From Podocnemis expansa (Eukaryota > Chordata > Testudines > Podocnemididae): 64,000 nucleotides of DNA. Position numbers and translations under genes: made by a program. Below are positions 57,925 to 64,000 of the stretch, in pieces (position 1 is the first letter of the stretch; each line of letters begins with the position of its first letter). The notes beneath the pieces are model-generated. The model saw only the letters and a list, made by a program, of their open reading frames with translations. It did not search any database and was not told where the DNA came from. The stretch lies in the NCBI GenBank assembly GCA_007922195.1, contig ML681971.1, positions 3,236,700-3,300,699 of the forward strand. Direction: 5' to 3'.

Positions 57925-58338
57925 AGGGGCAGCCATGTTAGTCTAGTTCAGCAAAACAAACAAGAAGTCCTGTACACTTTTAAAGACTTAACAAATTTAC
58001 TTATCACATGAGCTTTCATGGGAGAAAATCCTGCTTTGTCAGGCACTTTGAAGATGGGGGAACTTTTATAATGGGAGAAAAATAAATGCAGGGAAGTACA
58101 AGTCATAGGATTAGGTCAGACTCTAACAGCAAATCAAAGCAGTTGTTAAGAGTCAAATACTAGGGAATAGCATACAGAGGAAGATGAGGTTAAATCACCT
58201 GTTGTAATGAGGAGAAAAAAACCTGAAGTCCTTATTTAGTCCTGAAAGAGTCAAATTTGCAAAAGAATTCCAACTATGCAGTTTCTTTCTGAAGCCTTGA
58301 TTTGTAATAAAGTGCCACAGGACTCCTTGTTTGTTTAG
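57925..58338. repeat. Palindromic interspersed repeat (see 9515), long copy
   Basis: It reads cagccatgttagtctagttc, then aaacaaacaagaagtcctgt and atgagctttcatgggagaaa, and ends gccacaggactccttgtttg. It is the best-preserved left end of the family in this window. Confidence 0.8.
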
Positions 58339-58355
58339 CATGTTATTTTATAAGC

Positions 58356-58550
58356 CAGAGGTGTCAAACATGGGGCCCATGGGCCAAATGCAGCCTGTGA
58401 ACTTCTTCCATCCGGCCCTCAAATGCAGTCCGCAGGACAGCACTCTCCCTAAGAGAGGAAGAGAGTGTGGTCTCGCATACCTAGAACTCTAGACGACATG
58501 GAGTGCTGGGTATGCAAGAATGCACTCCGCAGGACCATGCTCTTTCCTTA

Positions 58551-58583
<33 letters not shown>

Positions 58584-58724
58584 TTATGGAGTGCAATTTC
58601 GCATACACAACACTTCACAATGCCACAAGCACCCTAGTATTTTGATTCATGAAATGTATGGCCCACTTCAACTACATTTAAATCATATCTACCCCCACCA
58701 TAGCAAATGAGTTTGACACCCCTG
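58356..58724. mobile_element. hAT miniature element with AG microsatellite
   Basis: Inverted ends cagaggtgtcaaac and gtttgacacccctg. The interior holds an (AG)n run at 58552-58581. It is flanked by ttataagc (58348-58355) and gtataagc (58725-58732). Confidence 0.85.
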
Positions 58725-58732
58725 GTATAAGC

Positions 58733-58942
58733 CAGTGGTTCCCAACCTTTTCTTAGTCATGGCACACCTTGATACCTTTAATTATTTTAAGGCACACTAC
58801 TGGATAGTCGCTAAATGAACTCATGAATATTCATGAGCCAATGCAGAACTTTTTGCATAGGTTTTTCAAAAAATTCCATGGCATACCTACGCAGGCCTGA
58901 GGGCACACCTGTGTGCTGTGGCACACTGGTTGGGAAACACTG
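58733..58942. mobile_element. hAT miniature element (ggcacacc family) with exact target duplication
   Basis: Ends cagtggttcccaacc and ggttgggaaacactg are inverted. It is flanked by gtataagc at 58725-58732 and 58943-58950, an exact 8-bp duplication. It shares its interior with 31864-32062. Confidence 0.85.
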
Positions 58943-59352
58943 GTATAAGCTGTTGTTCAATAATACCCAAACAGATACAATTTCAAATGTGAGTATCTAG
59001 GAAATTGCTTTTATGAGTCTATTGCCTATCATGGTTGCAAACCATTCTTCCTTTTTACTGATATTTTAAAAATTAATAAAAAGGGAAAAGCAGCACTAAC
59101 TGAAGAAAGCAGCATCCACCCCCTAAGTGTTGGTCTTGTGAAGTGTTTCTGTGTTTAATATTTAGAGTTTACTGGGCCAGTTGGGAACATATCAGGTGGA
59201 GTATATTTGTTGTTTGTGTCCATATGAAAACAAAGCTTTCGCAAATAGGTCCAAGATGATGCCAAGGTTTTGGAAATGAAGAAATGTATAGCTAGAAAGC
59301 GAGAAATTTTATTACATAACTGATAATTATGAACATGATTTTTTTTCCCCAG

Positions 59353-59421
59353 CATTAGGATCTACAGGAAGAGGAAGTCGGCCATCGGATGTAGGATCTG
59401 AATACAAACCACCAACAAGCG
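59353..59421 (+). CDS. NEO1: NEO1 exon: juxtamembrane linker, second piece
   Basis: A 69-nt exon after ttttccccag encoding ALGSTGRGSRPSDVGSEYKP then PTS, phase 1 at both ends before gtaaag. Human, as I recall, reads ALGSGGKGSRLPDLGSDYKP, so this low-complexity extracellular linker is diverging faster than the FNIII domains. Its symmetric phase would allow skipping without a frameshift. Confidence 0.93.
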
Positions 59422-60564
59422 GTAAAGTCCTTTATCAGCATTTTAGCAGAGACCTATGGGACTTAAATTCAGCATGTCTTGGTATAATGCTGTATGATGT
59501 GATTTGTCTCCTCAAATGTGTGAAGCTTATTTACAGACATGAAGACATCTTTTCCAATAATTGCAGTTTTCCCCTTTTATGAATCATTTGGTATTATGCA
59601 AGACTGGGCAAATAATTTGGAATGCTACTATAATATAATCCTTGTCCACTGTGCGGGAACAAATGGGAATAAAGGGTCAGGAAGAGTAGGGAGTTGGGTA
59701 ATGATGATGATCATCATCATAGATCTTTTATAGCACTTGTCAACAGTACATTTCAAAGCTCCTTACAAAGGGGGGCGGGTGGGCTCAGTGTCATTATCGC
59801 CGTTTTACAGATGAGGAAACTGAGGCAGAAACAGTTAATGGGCTGGACTTGCAAGGTCACTCTTACAAGCCCTAGCCAATCAGGGTATTTGAGTGTGTGT
59901 TCCAACAGGCATTTTTCCTCTTGCCCTAATACCTACAAGGACCTGCTCCTTACCCCAGAGCAATAACAAATACAGCCAGTGAATTTTAGGCAATGAAATT
60001 CTTACATTCATCGGTCCAGTGACCTGTAATGAGTATGTTCATGGTTCCCTTGCACATTCCTTAATGATTGTGTGGGGAGGAGTCGATCTGATGTTGTTGT
60101 ATATAAGTGCGCGTTGTGCCTGTCTTTCAGCGTATTCCTGTCTCAACATATTTAGGACTTAACCAATTATTTTTGTATCACTATTCTTTCCCTTTAATCA
60201 GAAATGCTTGTGCAGATACATTTTAATGTGAATTCACATTGTTGGTTCACAGGTTAACTGTGCCATCCTCTTTGTTGTGATACAGTTAGTGTCTCACTGC
60301 ACCTGAACTGCAGCAACTCTGGAGGTATCATGTGATTTTTAATAGACTGTCATTTGGAAGTAGATCATCACAATGTTATATAGGAGAAAAGGGTATTGTA
60401 CAGGGCATGATCAGCTCTTCAAATAACAAAAGATGAGAAAGAGAGTACTGTGTTATTTCATCAGCTTCTCCATCACTATGGATTCCTTTTTGCATCCTGT
60501 AGTGGTGGGCCTTTTCTCAAAGCATGCATAACAAGTGCTTTTACCTTCCCCCCACCCTCCACAG
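59422..60564 (+). other. NEO1: NEO1 intron before the transmembrane exon
   Basis: A 1.1-kb intron. A minus-strand MIR lies at 59735-59905; otherwise nothing recognised. Confidence 0.9.
59735..59905 (-). repeat. MIR SINE, reverse strand
   Basis: gttttacagatgaggaaact followed by gaggcagaaacagttaa and ttgcaaggtcac is the reverse complement of the conserved MIR core and its flank. Confidence 0.8.
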
Positions 60565-60712
60565 GCAGTAACAGTCCTCATGGAAGCCCCACATCCTCCC
60601 TGGACGGCAACTTGCTTCTAGTCATAATAGTATCTGTTGGAGTGATCACCATTGTCATAGTGGTGATTGTTGCTGTCTTCTGCACTCGTCGCACCACCTC
60701 TCACCAGAAGAA
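60565..60712 (+). CDS. NEO1: NEO1 exon: transmembrane helix
   Basis: A 148-nt exon after ccacag encoding [16 protein letters not shown], a 24-residue hydrophobic helix starting [15 protein letters not shown] (60612-60683) and ending AVFC, then the basic stop-transfer [10 protein letters not shown]. It ends two bases into a lysine codon before gtaaga. The positive-inside TRR places the following tail in the cytoplasm. The Ser/Pro-rich piece before the helix is the likely shedding region. Human differs, as I recall, only in a few aliphatic substitutions. Confidence 0.97.
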
Positions 60713-60904
60713 GTAAGATGTATTTTACTCTGTTCTAGCTTTCACACTTTACTCCAATACTTAATAGCTGCCTGCCTGCCTGCCTCTTTTCCTATGTGAC
60801 CTCACAGTTGCCGTTGGTACTGGCAAAGGTTTAGAAAACATTCCAGCTGAAAGTCCGGTACTGCCCTCAGCCATTCTTGCAATTTCTTTGCCCTTATCTA
60901 TAAA

Positions 60905-61083
60905 CAGGGCCATAACTACGGTAGGGCCAATGGCGTTTTGCCCCAGGCGTGCCAGAGTGGCTTAATAGAGCCACTCCATTACAGGGCATGTTTCGCGGTG
61001 CTGTCCCCAACCGCCGCTAATGGCAAGGCACATGTTCCAATCAGAGTGTGCCCCGGGCGCTGGCTCACCACGTTATGACTCTG
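60905..61083. mobile_element. hAT miniature element with exact target duplication
   Basis: Ends cagggccataactacg and cgttatgactctg are inverted. The octamer tctataaa occurs exactly at 60897-60904 and 61084-61091. It is a 179-bp non-coding element with a few CpGs. Confidence 0.85.
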
Positions 61084-61199
61084 TCTATAAACATCAATTG
61101 TGTCTTATGTGGGTTGAGTTTGTCAGCTAATTCTTATCCAGGCCTACATCTCTAATATAGCTGTTTAAAGGTGACTTTTGCCTTGGCTTCACTGAGGAA

Positions 61200-62860
61200 A
61201 AAAATTAAATATCTTACTGTAAGGAGAAGTGCTAGTGTTTTAGATTTACTATTGGTAACTAATGAGGCCCTCAGAAAAGAACTCATTGTAGAGGACAATC
61301 TTGACTGAGATGATCATGAACTAATTCACTTTTACTAAGTGGAAGGATAAACAAAAATAGGTCTGTAGCTTGGGTCTTTGATTTCAAAAGTGCAAAATTT
61401 AAAAAAGAAAAGAGAGGTTACAGGCATAGGGAATTAGTTGAGGAAGTGGACTGGGCTGAAGAAGTCAAGGTTCTCAGGCTTAGGATTTCTTTTAGTCAGA
61501 GTTGCAGAAACCATCTGACACCTACTTCCCAAATAAGGGGGAAAAATGTAGTAAAGGAATGAAGATGAAACTAGACAAATAAGCATCTCAAACATGTATT
61601 AAGAGAAAGCAGAAGGCCCACAAGAAATGGAAGAAAGCATGGATCAGCAAGGACAGCTACCTCTTGTAGGTTAGAAAGCATAGGTAAATGTGAGAACTGC
61701 CAAAATACAACTTAGGATCATATCCTGTGACTGGAGAATTATGAATGCATCAGCTATGTTTAAGGAAAGGTGTCGGGAAGGAAGTTATTTGGGAAATCAC
61801 AGTCGTGTTAGTTTGACCTCAGTTGTATGCAAGATCATCAAAACAGATTTTTAAAAGAGAGTAATTAAGGCAATAGAGATCAACAGTAATTGGGATTGAG
61901 CATAACATGGTTTTACAGAGACAGATTGTGCCAAACCAACCATCTAATCTACTTGAATTTCAATAAAGTGTCTCATACAATTCCACATGGGAAATTATTT
62001 AAATTGAGAAGGTGGAGATTAATACAAAAATTGAAAGATGGGTAAGGAACTGGTTAAAGAGGAGACTACACTGGATCATACTGCAAGGTGTACTGTCAGG
62101 CTGGAGAGAAGTTGCAAGTGGAGTTCCTCAAGAATCGATTTTGGAACCAATTTTATTTAACATGTTCATTAATGACCTTGACACAAAAAGTGGGAGTATG
62201 CTAATAAAATTTGTAAATAGTAGAATTGGGAGGAATTGTCAATAGGGAGGAGAACAGGAATGTCATATAAAAAGATGTAGAGAACCTTAAAAACTGGATC
62301 AATAGAAATGGAATGAAATTTAATAGAACAGTGCAAGGTCAAGCACTTAAAGATTAATATCAAGAATTTTTGCCATAAGGCAGGGATGTATCAGTTGGAA
62401 GTGCAGAGAAGGAGAAAGACCTCAATGTGTTGGTCTATCACGACATGACTATGAGCCACCAGTGTGGTACAGCCTTGAAAAAGATTAATGCAATGTGTAA
62501 GGTGAGGAATTCCCAGTAGAGACAGGGAAATGTTGTTATGCAAGGCACTGGTGAGACCTCCACTGGAATACTCAGCAGTTCTGGTTTTCCATGTTTAAGA
62601 AAGATGAATTCAAACTGCAACAGAAGCAGACAGGGGCTGTTGGGTTGATCAGAAGAAGGGAAAACTTACCTTACAAGAAGAAATTCGAAGAACTTGGGCT
62701 GTTTAGCCAAAGAAGACGAAGGATGGAAGAGGTACAATTGCTCTCCATAAATGCATCAGAGGGATAAACAGCCAGGGAGGAAGGAGGAGTTAAACTAGCC
62801 ATCAGTAAGTTTAGGCTTGAAATTAGAAGAATTTTCTAATCATCAATGGAGTGACAATCT
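61200..62860 (+). mobile_element. CR1 LINE, internally deleted
   Basis: Successive pieces follow the turtle CR1 RT region in order: ttgactgagatgatcatgaa, ggaaggataaacaaaaatag, aagtcaaggttc, then after a gap near 61730 tagtttgacctcagttgtat, gagataccccacatggg-like text, gttcctcaagaatcgatttt and the 3' portion to about 62860. A frame at 62012-62245 encodes [20 protein letters not shown], the RT motif usually read GVPQGS-LGP. Stops and indels make it inactive; compared with a full element, roughly 0.9 kb seems to be missing near 61730-61760. Confidence 0.8.
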
Positions 62861-62879
62861 GAAACGCCATCTCCCTCTT

Positions 62880-63060
62880 CAAGCCTCTTGCAAGAGGCTC
62901 AAAGCCGGATTGAGCCCCTGCTGCTGCCAGCAGGCAGCAGGAGCCATCTCCAAGCCTCTGCCACTTGCCGGAAGTTTCCCAGAGCCAGATCAGGCCCCTT
63001 CTGGCTTTGCTGCCAGCCAGAGATCCAGGGCCCATGCCCTGCTGGCCCCAGCACAGTGAT
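62880..63060. repeat. GC-rich block related to the interior of 53537-54360
   Basis: It shares words such as agcagg-agccatctc, aagcctctgcc and gagccagatcaggcccct with the interior of the element at 53537. It follows directly on the CR1 3' region. No terminal inverted repeat was found. Confidence 0.5.
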
Positions 63061-63824
63061 GTCCCTGCTTAGGGGTCTGGGAAATGACAAGAAATGCTCC
63101 TCTACCTACCTCCTCCCTGCACTGTGTGAACAAATTAACAAACACACATACACTCCCTACTCTCCCAGTTTATCTGTCTTGTTTTAGTCACATCTTAATT
63201 GCTACTTGTAATATCTGGAACGCAGAAGGAAAGCATTTCCTCCTTTGCTTCCAGGGTCCAAAGTGGGAAGGGGTGCTTAAACTCCTCATTTTCCACCTAT
63301 AAAAACACTTGACATCATTTAGCTGCCCCTCTCCTCACACTCCAGAATCTGACACTGTTACTCCAACAATAGCCTCTGCTAACCTGATCAGTAGTAAAAT
63401 CATCAATATTTGAATTCTCAGCATTAAGCTTCAGTCATCACCACTTTGAGGTAATCAGGTCATTTCACACCCCACTTGCCGCTATTATTTAAGGCTGTTT
63501 GCACGCTCAGGAATACAGCTGATCACTGGTTTTCATACACTTCGCATTTAGAAAGTTATAGTCACCTCAAGGACTGGGAAATCAGTGTTTTGCTCATGAA
63601 AACTTAGGTTCTGTGGCGTGTGGCAAATGTTGCGACAGAACTGTATGGCTGTATAGAACAGCAGAACATAAACTTAGCTGTGGAATATGTGCATCTTCTA
63701 CCATGGGTAACTGCCACACAGCTGGGTAGTAGATCTGAAAGAGATTCAGATGAAAACATGCCTGCATCCAGAAGTAACAAGCTACTTGTCTAAGAATGTC
63801 TCATTTAATTTCTTGTTTTGCAAG

Positions 63825-64000
63825 GAAACGGGCTGCCTGCAAATCAGTTAATGGATCCCATAAATATAAAGGAAATTCCAAGGATGTCAAACCTCCAGAC
63901 CTTTGGATCCATCATGAGAGACTGGAACTGAAACCCATTGATAAATCTCCAGACCCTAACCCAATCATGACAGACACCCCAATCCCTCGCAACTCCCAGG
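63825..64000 (+). CDS. NEO1: NEO1 exon: start of the cytoplasmic tail (continues past the window)
   Basis: The exon follows gttttgcaag, completes the split lysine, and encodes [40 protein letters not shown] and [18 protein letters not shown] to the window edge. The lysine/arginine-rich start forms a basic cluster after the membrane. The PPDLWIHHE block is shared with DCC and lies in the conserved membrane-proximal part of the tail. The rest of the tail, including the conserved P motifs that bind signalling partners, is beyond 64000. Confidence 0.97.

Larger units (their letters stand above)
54566..59352 (+). other. NEO1: NEO1 intron between the two juxtamembrane exons (4.8 kb)
   Basis: It holds a cassette-exon candidate (54639-54728), a long minus-strand CR1 fragment (56165-57275), an inverted repeat (57298-57409), a palindromic repeat (57925-58338) and two hAT elements side by side (58356-58942). 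Nothing recognisable in 54730-56160 and 57420-57920. Confidence 0.9.
60713..63824 (+). other. NEO1: NEO1 intron before the cytoplasmic exon
   Basis: A 3.1-kb intron dominated by a hAT element (60905-61083), an internally deleted CR1 (61200-62860) and a GC-rich block (62880-63060). 63070-63820 shows nothing recognisable. Confidence 0.9.
1..64000 (+). other. NEO1: NEO1 (neogenin) gene body, internal to 3' part
   Basis: Seventeen exons on the plus strand join without a frame error into the neogenin ectodomain from just before FNIII-1 through the transmembrane helix to the proximal cytoplasmic tail. Neogenin is a single-pass receptor for netrins and repulsive guidance molecules (RGMs) and acts in axon guidance, cell adhesion and BMP/iron regulation. 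Neogenin, not its paralogue DCC, is indicated by the linker between FNIII-4 and -5 ([10 protein letters not shown]), the juxtamembrane [11 protein letters not shown], and the tail after the membrane ([20 protein letters not shown]). All FNIII domain borders lie at phase-1 introns. The 5' exons (signal peptide, four Ig domains) and the distal tail with the P motifs are outside the window. Assignment is by remembered family sequence. Confidence 0.97.

Noticed and set aside
1..64000. CRISPR arrays, bacterial operons, tRNA or rRNA genes
   Set aside because: No regular spacer-repeat arrays, ribosome-binding sites or cloverleaf-like sequences were seen; the window is a vertebrate intron-exon landscape.

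Overview
The window is vertebrate nuclear DNA: 17 short, phase-matched exons bounded by GT-AG splice sites and separated by long AT-rich introns full of old transposon copies. Read on the plus strand, the exons form one gene, NEO1 (neogenin), a netrin and RGM receptor of the DCC family. The window holds all six fibronectin type III (FNIII) domains, the juxtamembrane linker, the transmembrane helix and the start of the cytoplasmic tail. The signal peptide, the Ig domains and most of the cytoplasmic tail lie outside. No other cellular gene is supported.

The repeats point to a non-avian sauropsid, most likely a turtle: CR1 LINEs, many hAT-type miniature elements, amniote MIR SINEs, a multicopy palindromic repeat, and several DIRS retrotransposons. 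This rests on remembered repeat families, not on a search. The NEO1 protein is very close to the human sequence as I remember it, with no stop or frameshift in any exon.

Layout: 1-6368 intron with a degraded DIRS piece, a C-rich tract and a small hAT element; 6369-18024 FNIII-1 and -2; 19619-25725 FNIII-3, interrupted by a 5-kb intron holding an old DIRS copy that itself contains two later insertions; 31229-32702 FNIII-4; 33923-45258 FNIII-5, split by an 11-kb intron carrying a nearly complete, GC-rich DIRS element (34806-40679); 48850-52907 FNIII-6; 54533-59421 two small linker exons; 60565-60712 transmembrane exon; 63825-64000 cytoplasmic exon running off the window.

The most informative points are three NEO1 splicing choices visible in the sequence (a 60-nt tandem acceptor before FNIII-1, a 48-nt tandem acceptor in the FNIII-4/5 linker below a cluster of YCAY motifs, and a 33-nt microexon in the juxtamembrane linker), plus an unexpected in-frame 90-nt cassette-exon candidate. 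The DIRS element has an unusually clear structure: inverted termini, an internal complementary region that matches both ends, gag-like, RT-RNase H and tyrosine-recombinase regions. It has one in-frame TGA in gag, one TAG between gag and pol in the same frame, and a frame change at the start of the recombinase.
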